Shown here in pieces: positions 1 through 12,000 of a DNA stretch of 64,000 nt. This stretch comes from Mycobacterium sp. 1274761.0. GTDB lineage: Bacteria > Actinomycetota > Actinomycetes > Mycobacteriales > Mycobacteriaceae. Every line of letters begins with the position of its first letter. Position 1 is the stretch's first letter. The position numbers were made by a program, and so were the translations under genes. The DNA is taken from contig NZ_LZMC01000019.1 of NCBI RefSeq assembly GCF_001668615.1, positions 1-64,000 on the forward strand, given 5' to 3'. The notes under the pieces were generated by a model. The model was not told where the DNA came from, did no database searches, and saw only the letters and a list, made by a program, of their open reading frames with translations.

Positions 1-34
1 GGCCCCCCAGCGTGGTGATCAGCTCAAACTGGAG
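1..34. repeat. Inverted copy of NRPS-internal segment at window edge
   Basis: These 34 bases are the exact reverse complement of 748-781, which lies inside the fifth adenylation domain of the same synthetase gene. The match starts at base 1 and ends abruptly at base 34 (base 35 mismatches). The stop codon that ends the NRPS frame (19-21) lies inside this inverted copy. A perfect inverted copy flush with the sequence edge is what a misassembled contig end in a repetitive gene looks like; a real inversion breakpoint is the alternative. Confidence 0.9.
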
Positions 35-3000
35 TCGTGGTATTCGGGGGCGGGCAGGGCGCGGGTGTCGAGTTTGCCGTTGACGGTCAGTGGCAGTGTC
101 TGCAGGGCGACCACGGCGACTGGCACCATGTAGGCGGGCAGTCGGTCGGCCAGTTGGGTGCGCACCTCGGCGGGGTCGGCGGTGCCGGTGATGTAGCCGA
201 CCAGGCGTTTATCGCCGGGGCGGTCCTCGCGGGCGATCACCGCGGCCTGCTCGACGCCGGTCAGGGCGTTCAGCGCGGCTTGGACCTCGCCTAGTTCGAT
301 GCGGTAACCGCGGATCTTGACTTGCTCGTCGGCGCGGCCGATATAGCGCAGCTGTCCGTCAGCGCCCCAGGAGACCAGGTCGCCGGTGCGATACATCCGG
401 GCTCCCGGGCCGGCGAATGGGCAGGCGACAAACCGCGTCGAGGTCAACCCGCAGCGGCCGATGTAGCCGTAGGCCAGTCCGGCCCCGGCCACATACAGCT
501 CGCCGACCACCCCAGCGGGCACCGGACGCAACCAGCTGTCGAGGACGAAAAAGCCCAGATGAGCCAGCGGCACCCCGATCGGGCTGACCGCATTCTCGAC
601 ATCAGCGCCGGTGATCTCCCGCACCGAGGCATGCACCGTGGTCTCGGTGATGCCATACATATTGACCAGCCGCGGCAGACCGGGATGCAGTCCCAGCCAG
701 CCCCGCAGCCGCTGGGGCTCCAGCGCCTCCCCGCCGAACACCACCGTCTCCAGTTTGAGCTGATCACCACGCTGGGGGGCCAGCCCATCCACGGCCTGGA
801 GGGCATAAAACGCCGAGGGGGTCTGGCTGAGCACACTGACCTGCTCGCCGACCAGTACCGCGTGTAGCTCTTCGGGGGAGCGCACCACCGCATCGGGCAC
901 CATCACCAGCCGGCCCCCGCCCAGCAGCGCCCCGAAGATCTCCCAGACCGAGAAGTCGAACGCCAGAGAATGACACTGCGACCACACTCCCGCCGCAGGC
1001 ACCTCGGCCTCCAACGTCTCCAACAGCTGGGTCACATTGCGGTGAGCGACCGCCACCCCCTTGGGCGTGCCCGTGGTGCCCGAGGTGTAGATCAGATACG
1101 CGACATCCTCTGGCGCCGCGGATGCCGGCACCGCCGTGGCGGGCTGAGCACCAATAGCGGGATCGTCGATATCGATGATGACCAACTCGCGCCCAGCCAC
1201 TCGCGACCGTAGATCGGCCGTGGTGACTGCAACCATCGGGGCGGCATCGGCGAGCACGAACCCGAGCCGCGCATCAGGGTGGGCGGGGTCAAGAGGTAGA
1301 TAGGCCGCCCCGGTCTTGAGCACCCCCATCATCGCCACGACCGCCTCGGCAGAGCGCGGCAACAGCAACGCCACTCGCTGCCCGGCACCCACTCCATGCT
1401 CGATCAGCCAGTGCGCCAACCGATTTGACGCCTCATCCACCTCGCGATACGTCCACGACCGAGCTCCATCGCTGATCGCCACCGCCTCGGGCGCCCGCGC
1501 CACCTGAACCGCAAACAACACCGGAATCGACACCGCGGCAACCACATCAGCAGCCCCAGCGGTCAACGCCGCCCGATTACCCACCTCATCCAACCGGGCA
1601 TGCTCACCCTCATCGAGCACATCAATCGACGACACCAACCGACCCGGATCAGCAGTCATCGCCACCAACACCCGACCCAACCGCTCCACCAACACCCCAA
1701 CACCAACCGCATCAAACACGTCGGTGTCGTATTCCAGCCGCAGGCCCAGTTCGGTGCCGGGTGCGGCCGCCACCGTCAGCGGGTAGTGGTTGTACTCGCG
1801 GGCGGTGATCTCGGTGATGGTCACCTCGTGGTCGCCGGATAAGGCGGCGGTGTCGACCGGGTAATTTTCGTAAACGAATAGAGTGTCGAACAGCTGGTCG
1901 TGGCCGGTGACGCGATGGATCTCGGAAAGCGCCAGGTGCTGGTGATCGTGGGTGCGGTTGTGGGCGCTCTGCAGTTGCTCGAGCAGATCGGTCGTGGTGG
2001 TCGCCGCGGTGAGCGTCGCGCGCACCGGCACGGTGTTGATCATCAGCCCCACCATCGACTCCGCGCCGGCGAGGTCGGCGGGTCGCCCTGAGACCGCGGT
2101 GCCGAAGATTACATCCTGCTGGCCGGTCAGCGTGCACAACAGCTGCGCGAAGGCGCCCTGCAATACCGTGTTGACCGTGGTGTGATGCGTGCGGGCCAGC
2201 TCGGTCAGAGCGCGGGTCGTCTGCTCGGACACCCGATGCGATGCCACTGCTCGCCGGCCTGGCCCCGCCCGCCCTGGCAGGCCTACCAGGGTCGGCGTGT
2301 CGAAGCCGGCCAGCACCTCGCCCCAGACCAGTTGGGCCGCAGTGTGATCCTGAGCGGCTAGCCAGCTGACAAAGCTGCGGTACGGCGTGGCTGCGGGTAG
2401 CCGCTGACCGTAATAGCCGGCAATTATTTCTTGCAGCAGGATGGGTAGCGACCAGCCATCCATCACGATGTGGTGATTGGTGAGGACGAACCGGTACCGA
2501 TTTGCTGTGGTGCGGATCAACGCCACCCGGAAGGCGGGCTGGTCGGCCAGCTCACGCACGGCCGCGCGTTCTTCGGCGCACAAGTTCTGGACCCGCTCAT
2601 CGGCGTCGACACAGTCAGCGTCCAACTCGATGTACCGCCAAGGCACCACCGGATCGGCCAGGATGACCTGCACCGGCTCATCGAAGTGGGCCCAGAATCG
2701 GGCCGCCAGATTCGGATGCCGACCGATGACGGTGTGCACCGCGTCGCGCAACCGCTGCTGGTCCAGAGCGCCGGCGATGGCAACATCCAGCTGCACCGCA
2801 TATACATCGTCGCTGCCCTGAGCGGTGCTGGCGTGAAAGAGCAGACCGTGCTGCAGCGGAGTCAGAGGCAACACGTCGGCGATCTCGTATCGTCCGCACA
2901 GCTCGTCGAGCTGCTGCTGGCTCAGCCGGGCGAGGCTGATGTCCGAAGGGGTCAGCCCGCCGCCACCGGCGCGCACATGAGCGCAGATACCGGTCAAGGC

Positions 3001-6000
3001 CTCAAACCACAACCGGCTCAAGCGGTCCACCTGCGCCTGATCCATTGCCGACGTCGCCCATCTCCAATGCGCCTGCAGCTGGGGACCGGTGTCGGTGTCG
3101 GCGGTGCCGGCGTTGAGTTCTACGGTGTGCGCCAATGGGATAGCCATCGCGGCGCTGACGGCGGTGGCCGCCATGCCCTCGGGGCTCATCCGCCACACGT
3201 CATCGGAGAGCTCGTTGGCGCCCGCGCCCAGTCGGCCCAAGTAGTTGAACCCGATCTGCGGATCCGAGCCTGCCAGGTCCACGTCGGCGTTCATATACCG
3301 CAATAGCCCATAGGTCAACGGATTCGGCAGCGCGCGAAGTTGCTCTTTGACGTCCTTGACCAGCTCCCCAACCCCGGCCTGACCGGCGGTCACCTGACCC
3401 CAGTCCAATTCGGCCACACGCACGGCCACCGGATACAACGTCGTGAACCAGCCCACCGTGCGGGTCAAATCAACATCACCGGCCAGCTCGTCATGGCGTC
3501 CGTGGCCTTCAACATCGATGCCGATTGGCGCGCCACCCGTAATACCCAGGAAGTGTGACCATGCCAGTCCGAAGGCGATCAACAAAATGTCTTGCACCCC
3601 GGCGTTAAACGCCGCGGGTACCTCACCCAACAACATCCGGGTGGTCTCGACATCGAGCTGCACGGCCAACTGCCCGGCAGTGACGAACGTATCCACGGCG
3701 GGTTGGACCGCGGGCAACACCGCCGGCACTGACGCCACCTGCTGCCACATCTCGGCTTGGGCCACGACCTGCGGGTCGTGGGCGTGCTCGGCCAGCAGCG
3801 AGGCCCACCGGATGAACGACGTTCCACCCGCGGCCAGGGCTATCGGCTGCCCGCTGTGATGCTGCGCCCACGCAATGTTCAAGTCCTCCAACAGGATTCG
3901 CCACGACACCCCGTCGACGGCCAGGTGGTGAACGATCAATGCCAGCTGGCCGGTAGCGGTCGCCCAAAGCGCACTGAGCATGGCCCCAGCGGCCGGGTTC
4001 AGCCGCGACCGCGCCTCTAAAACTGCCTCGTCGGAGAAGGCCGTCACCGAGTGCAGGCAATCGTTCGCATCCACCGTCCCGGCTTTGGGGACCTGCAGCG
4101 ACCATCCGCCCGCGCCGTCGTCTTCGACGCGGCAGCGCAACATGGCATGGCGATCCAGCAATGCCTGCAACACCACCACCACGTCGGCCTGGCTCACCCC
4201 TGCCGGGGCCTGCAACACGACGGTCTGGTTGTACTGCTCGACCGGGCCGTCCACACCGCTCAGCCGTCGCATGATCGGGATCGCCGGCGCCACCCCGACG
4301 CCGTCGTCGACTTGCTGCTCGGCACCGTCGGTCACCTGTACCACGCGGGCCAGCCGAGCGACCGTCTGCTCCACGAAGATGTCGGGTGGTCGGCAGGTCA
4401 GCCCGGCCGCTCGCGCTCGCGACGCAACCTGAAGAGACAAGATGCTGTCCCCGCCCAGTTCGAAGAACGATTCATCAACCCCGACGCGTTCGAGCCCCAG
4501 CACCTGGGCGTAGATCCCGGCCAGAATTTCCTCGATCGCACTTTCCGGGGCGCGATACCGGTCAACATCCTGATACTCCGGTGCCGGTAGGGCTCGCTTG
4601 TCGAGCTTGCCGTTGATTGTCAACGGCAACGTCTCCAACACGACCACCGCCGCGGGCACCATGTAGGCCGGGAGCCGCTCGGCCAGCGTCTCGCGCACCG
4701 CGGCCGGGTCCGCGCTCCCCGTCACGTAACCCACCAGGCGCCTATCGCCGGGACGGTCCTCGCGGGCGATCACCGCCGCGTGCTCGACTCCTTCGCAACC
4801 AGCAAGCGCCGCCTGCACCTCTCCGAGTTCGATGCGGTAGCCACGGATCTTGACTTGGTCGTCGGCACGGCCGACATACCGCAGCTGCCCGTCGGTGCCC
4901 CACCGCACCAGATCCCCGGTGCGGTACATCCGCGCCCCGGCGCCGGCGAACGGACACGCGACAAAGCGCGATGACGTCAAACCCGAACGGCGCCAATAAC
5001 CTACGCTCACACCCCGACCGGCGACATACAGCTCGCCCGCAACCCCGGCCGGCACCGGCCGCAGATGCCGGTCCAAGACGAAGAAGGCTGCTCCCGATAC
5101 CGGCGCGCCGATGGGTACCACACTGGCGCCTGCGATCAGCGGCGCACTGATCGCCACATCAACCGTCGTCTCGGTCGGGCCGTAGACGATTATCATCACT
5201 CGCCCGGGCGCCCACCGATCCACCACCTCGGGAGGACAAGGCTCGGCGCCCACCAGCAGGGCAGCCACCGAGTCCAACCCCTCAGCCGACAATGTCCCTA
5301 CGGCAGAAGCGGTCTGGCTCAACACGGTGACTTCTTCGGCCACCAACAAAGCGTGCAAGTCTTCAGGCGAGCGAGCGACGTCCTCAGGCACCACCACCAG
5401 GCGTCCACCACCGAGGAGTGCGCCGAAGGTCTCCTGGACCGAGGCGTCGAAGGCCAACGAGTGCCACTGCGACCACACACCGGCCGGCGGCAGTTGCGCA
5501 TGCAGTGAGTCGAAAAGTTGGGTCACATTGCGATGGGTGACGGCCACTCCCTTGGGGACACCGGTGGTGCCCGAGGTGTAAATCAGATACGCAATGTCAT
5601 CGGGCGCCGGCGTCGGCAGCGCCGTGGCGGGATAGTCCCGATTGCGGGGGTCTTCGACATCGATGACCAGCAGATCGCGGTCATGTAGCCGCTGGGACAG
5701 CTCTGCGGTGGTGATTGCGGCCATCGGCGCGGCATCACCGATCATGAAGTCGGCCCGAGCCACGGGCAGGGCCGGGTCGATCGGCAGGTAGGCGGCGCCG
5801 GATTTGAGCACCGCCAACATCGCCACGACCGCTGCAGCCGAGCGCGGCAGCAGCAGCGCAACCTGCTGGCCTGCGCCCACCCCGTCGGCTATGAGCCGGT
5901 GGGCCAACCGGTTTGAGGCCTCGTCCAGTTCCTGATAGGTCATCGAGCGGCCAGCGAACGTCAGCGCCGGCGCCTGCGGCGTGCGCGACACGTGCGTGGC

Positions 6001-9000
6001 GAATGCCGCGGGAATCGATACTTCGGTCGCCGGCTGCTCCAACGCCCACCGGTTACCCCACTCTGTCAGGGCGACGTGCTCAACCTCATCGACCAGATCC
6101 ACCGACGACACCGGGCGCGCGGGGTCGTCGGTCATGGCCCGCAACACGCGCTCGAACCGTTCGATCAGAGTCTCGATGCTGGCCGCATCGAACACGTCGG
6201 TGCGATACTCAACCGCGCCGGAGATCCCGGCGAACTCCCTATCCTCAGTCCAGCGTTCGGCCAGGAAGAACGTCAAATCCATTCTGGCGGTGCGGGTGTC
6301 GACCGGCATCGGGGTGACCTGCACGTCACCCAAACTCATCTCGGAAGGTTCGCCGTACTGCCAGTTCTGCCAGGCCAACGTCACTTGAACCAAGGGATGG
6401 TGGGTCAAGCTTCGAGCGGGGTTGAGCCGCTCCACCAGCACCTCAAACGGCATGTCCTGGTGTTCGTAGGCGGCCAGGCTGCGGCCGCGCACCTGCGCCA
6501 ACAGTTCGCCGACACTGGGATCACCGGTCAGGTCGACCCGCAGCACCAAGGCGTTGACGAAGAATCCCACCAGCTCGTCGAGCGCAGGGTCGCGACGTCC
6601 GGCGATCGGAAACGCCACTGCCACATCGTCACTGGCGCTGAGCTTGGACAACAGCACAGCCAAGGCGGTCTGCATCACCATGAAGCTGGTCGCATTGCCC
6701 TCGCGAGCCATCCGGGCGACGCGCTGCTGCACCTCGGCCGGCCAGTCCACGGTCATCCGGGCGCCGCGGTAGTCGGCCACCGGCGGATACGGCCGATCAG
6801 TGGGCAACACCAGCCGGTCGGGCATTCCGGACAGCGCCTGCTCCCAGTAAGTCAGCTGCGCAGCGATGCGACTGTCGGGATCGGAAAGCTCGCCCAGCTG
6901 CGCGCGCTGCCACAACGAGTAATCGACATACTGCACCGGCAACGGCGTCCACTCCGGGGCCCGCCCCGCCTGACGGCCGGCGTAGGCCACCGCCATATCA
7001 CGCACGAGCGGGGTGATCGACCAACCATCGGCGGCGATGTGGTGCACCACTGCCACCAGCACGTGCTCGTCGTCAGCAACACGGAAAAGCCGCGCCCGCA
7101 ACGGAATCTGGGTGGCCAACTGGAACGGCTCACGCACCGCTTCGTCGATGGCCTCCGAAAGTTGACTCTCCGACCAGCCGGTCGCGTCAATGATCTGCCA
7201 GCCGAAGTCGGCCCGCTCGACCGGGACTACGACCTGCCGGGGCATCCCCTCGGCCGCTTCGATCAGCGTGCGCAAGACCTCATGCCTGGCCAGCACATCA
7301 GTCAGGGCCGCACGCAACGCCTCGACATCCAGGCGCCCGCTCAGTCGCAACGCCGTCGAAATGTTGTAGACCGGGGACGGTCCCTCCAACTGGTCGATCA
7401 CCCACAACCGGTTCTGTGCAAATGACAACGGCACCACCGCAGGCCGCTGCACTGCCACCAACGGTTCCAGCCGAGCCGCTTCCTCACCGATACGGGGCGC
7501 CAACTGGGCCGCTGTGGGCGCCTCGAACAACGCACGCACCGAAAGGCCGGCATCCAGGCCGGCGTTGACTGCGGCGATCACCCGAATCGCCGACAGCGAA
7601 TCCCCACCCAGGTCGAAGAACGAGTCGTCGACCCCGACCCGCTCCAGCCCCAGCACCTGGGCGAAGATGCCGGCCAGGATCTCCTCGGTGGGGGTGGTCG
7701 GCGCGCGATAATCACCACCGGCATCGGTGTATTCCGGTGCCGGCAGAGCGCGTTTGTCGAGTTTGCCGTTGACCGTCAACGGCAAGCTGGCCAGCACCAC
7801 CACGGCCACGGGCACCATGTAGCCGGGCAACCGTTCACTGAGCTGGGCGCGGACTTCGATCGGGTCGGCGGTGCCGGTGATGTAGCCGACCAGGCGTTTA
7901 TCGCCGGGGCGGTCCTCACGGGCGATCACTACCGCCTGCTCGACCCCCTCCAAGGCGTTCAGCGCCGCCTGGACCTCACCGAGCTCGATTCGATACCCGC
8001 GGATCTTGACCTGCTCATCAGCACGCCCCAGATAGGTCAGCTGCCCATCGGCACCCCACGACACCAGATCCCCGGTGCGATACATCCGCGCCCCCGAACC
8101 CCCGGACGGACACGCCACAAACCGCGACGCCGTCAAAGAAGCACGCCGCCAATACCCGCTCCCCAGCCCGGCACCGGCCACATACAACTCCCCGACCACA
8201 CCCGCCGGCACCGGACGCAACCACCGATCCAGCACGAAGAAGGCGAGATGGTTCAACGGCACCCCGATCGGACTGGCATTGCTGTCGACATCACCGTCGA
8301 CGATCTCCCGAAACGACGCATGCACCGTCGTCTCGGTCGTGCCATACATGTTGACCAGCCGCGGTAATCCCGGGTGATTGCCCAGCCACGCCCCGAGACG
8401 CTGGGGTTCCAGCGCTTCCCCAGCGAACACCACAGCCTCGAGCTTGAGCTGCTGTTCCCGCTCGGGCGCCAACGCATCGGCGGTTTGCAGCGCATAGAAC
8501 GCCGATGGGGTCTGGCTCAACACGCTGACCTGTTCGGTGACGAGCAAGGCGTGGAAGTCCTCGGGTGAGCGCACCACCGCATCGGGCACCACCACCAACC
8601 GCCCACCACCCAGCAGCGCGCCCCAGATCTCCCACACCGAGACATCGAACGCATAGGAATGCCACTGCGACCACACAGCCGGCGTCGGCAGATCCGCAGA
8701 CACCGATTCCAGGAGCTGGGTGACGTTGTAGTGGGTAATCGCCACCCCCTTGGGCACACCTGTGGTGCCCGAGGTGTAGATGAGGTAGGCGACATCATCT
8801 GGGGCCGGTCCCGGCAGTGCGGTGCTGGGTTCGGCGTCGATGGCGGGGTCATCGATATCAATGACCAGCAGGTCATGCCCGTCCAACCGCGACCGCAGGT
8901 CCACCGTGGTGATGGCGGCCATCGGCGCGGCATCATCGAGCATGAACCGGATCCGGGCCGCTGGGTGCATCGGGTCGATCGGCAGATAAGCCGCCCCGGT

Positions 9001-12000
9001 CTTGAGCACCGCCACGATCGTCATGATCGCCTCGGCGGAACGGGACAACAGCAGCGCCACACGCTCACCCGGGCCCACACCTCGGCTGGCCAGCAGGTGT
9101 GCCAACCGATTAGCGGCCTCATCAAGCTCGCGGTAAGTCACTGAGCGGCCCTCGAAGGTCACCGCGACCGCCTCGGGTGTGCGCGCTACCTGCTCGGCGA
9201 ACAACACGGGAATCGACCCCGACACGGGTACCGGCTGGGTCAATGTCGCTCGGTTACCCCACCCATCCAGGCGGGCATGTTCCACCGCATCGAGCAAATC
9301 CACCCAAGACAGCCGCCGTGTCGGCTCGGCGGTCATCGCCACCAACACCCGCTGCAACCGCTCGATCAACACCTCGATGGAGGCCGCGTCGAACACATCG
9401 GTGCGGAACTCCACCTCACCTCGAATGCCGGCTGGGTCACCGTCATCGCTCCAGTGCTCGCCGAGAGTAAATGTCAGGTCCACACGGGCGGTGCGCGTGT
9501 CGACCGTCCGCGGCGTGACCTGAGCATCGCCCAAACGCAAACCGGTGAGATCGCTTTCCTGCCCGGCGAAGTTCTGCCAGGCCAACAACACCTGCACCAG
9601 CGGTGAATGCGTCAGTGAGCGGGCCGGGTTGAGCCGATCCACCAACATCTCGAAGGGCACATCCTGGTGCTCATAGGCAGCCAGGCTGTGCCCGCGCACC
9701 TGAGTAACCAGCTCGGCGAAAGTGGGATCATCGGCGAGATCAACCCGCAACACCAGGGTGTTGACGAAGAAACCCACGAGGGCTTCGAGCGCCGGATCGC
9801 CGCGCCCGGCGATCGCGAACCCCACGGCCACATCCGTGCTGGCGCTGATCTTGGACAACAGCACCGCCAGCGCGGCCTGGACCACCATGAAACTGGTCGC
9901 GTCGTGCTCACGGGCCACCGCAGCCACCTGCTGCTGCAACTCCGCCGGCCACTGCACGGCCACTGTCGCGCCGCGATAATCAGCCACCGCCGGATAGGGC
10001 CGATCGGTCGGCAACTCCAATCGCTCGGGCAGCCCCGCCAACGCCTGCTCCCAATAACCCAACTGCCGTGCGATTCGACTATCGGGATCGTCGATGTCCC
10101 CCAGCTGCGCGCGCTGCCACAGCGTGTAATCGACATACTGCACCGGCAACGGATCCCAGCCCGGAGCCTGCCCTGCACACCGGGCGCCATACGCCACCGC
10201 CAGCTCAGTCACCAACGGCCTGATCGACCAGCCGTCGGCAGCGATATGGTGCACCACCGCCACCAACACATGCTCATCCTCGGCAACGCGGAAAAGCCGC
10301 GCCCGCAACGGGATCTCGGTCGCCAAGTCAAACGGTTGCCGCACCGCGGACTCGATGGCCTCATCAAGCCGGCCTTGCGGCCAGCCGGCGGCATCGATTA
10401 CGCCCCAACCGAACTCGACTTCCTCGGCCGGTATCACCAACTGCTGAGGAATGCCCTCGGGCGCCACAAACAACGTGCGCAAGCTCTCATGACGGCCCAC
10501 CAAATCGGCCAACGCGACGCCCAACGCCTCGGTATCCAGGCGCCCAGCCAGGCGCAACGCCACCGCCATGTTGTAGATCGCCGACGGCCCCTGCAACTGA
10601 TCGATGAACCACAACCGGTTCTGCGCAAACGACAAGGGCACCACCGCAGGACGCTGCACTGGTACCAACGGCTCCAGCCCACCCCCACCCTCACCGATAC
10701 GAGGCGCCAACTGAGCCACCGAAGGGGTCTCGAACAATGCGCGCACCGAAAGACCGGCATCCAGGCTGGTATTAACCGCGGCGATCACCCGCATCGCCAA
10801 CAGCGAATCCCCACCTAGATCAAAGAACGAGTCATCGACCCCGACCCGATCCAACCCCAACACCTGGGCATAGATACCGGCCAGAATCTCTTCTGTCTCG
10901 GTCTCCGGCGCCCGGAAGTGCGTCGCGGCGAACACTGGTTCCGGCAGCGCCTTCCGGTCGATCTTGCCCGAGGAGGTCAGCGGGAACTCCTCGAGCACAA
11001 CAATTTGCGACGGAACCATGTATTCGGGCAACCGCGCGGTCAGCTGCTGGCGCACCGCGCTGAGTTTGGTGTTGCTGTCCGGATCGTTGGCGTAGGTGAT
11101 GCGTTGACGCGCCCCGGTGGGGGGCAGGTGCAGGTCGGTCAGCGGCGAAGACTGGTGCGCGGCGTCGATGAAGACGGCATCCAGGGTGCCAGGTAGGGCA
11201 CCCCAGGTGACTGCGACGTGATATCCGGCGGCTTCACCAAGGTGGTGCAACTGTTCGGGGGTCGCGGCTTCTGGGGTTGCCGAAATCGCTTGGGCGAGTG
11301 CTTCCTCGACCGATTGTCCGGTAGCCAGGGCCTGTTCGATGTGGACGTCGGTGATGAGCCCGGCTCGGGGGATCTCGGCAATGCGGACGACGGGAGGTTG
11401 CTGTGAGGCCAGTTGGTCTTGCAGTCCACGCAGGCCTGCGGACCGATCCCACGTCCAGGTCGGTGCGGTAGCCACCGAACGTACCGCAGTAGGCGTTTTG
11501 TGGACGATGACGTCGTAGCGATACCGGGTCAATTCGTTGTCGGCCCAACCCCTTTTGACGTGGATCTCGAGTCCGGCCGCTGACGGTTGATCGGCCGTCC
11601 AGGTGGTGAAAAACTCTGGCGCCAGCAGTAATTCGACTTCGCTCACGAGGGCACGCTGGACACGCTCCCGAATTTCGCTGGTGTCGCTGGAGTTCGTACG
11701 CGACAGCGCGATTGCGGTTTGAAACGCGCTCTGCAGGGCGTGGTTACGTACGTCGCCGATGAACAGTGATCCGCCCGGTGCCAGCATTCGCATCGCAGCC
11801 GCCAGCACATCGGCCAGATACCCCGCACTCGGGAAGTATTGAACGACCGAGTTGAGCACCACGACATCGAAATGGCCCTCTGGCAACCCGTCGGTCACGT
11901 CGGCCCGCTGCACCCGCAGTTGCACCCGATCGCCCCACGACTGGGCAGCCACCGCCGCCCGCAGTGTGTGGATCGTGGGCGCCGAGAAGTCCGTGGCCCA

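Noticed and set aside
5992..7425. Long + strand frame of 477 codons opposite the NRPS
   Set aside because: It is the antisense of C4 and its linker; no domain, and similar frames occur opposite other condensation domains because of high GC codon use.
9667..10818. 383-codon + strand frame opposite the NRPS
   Set aside because: Antisense shadow of the C3 domain; low-complexity Q/R/H-rich text without a recognisable family.
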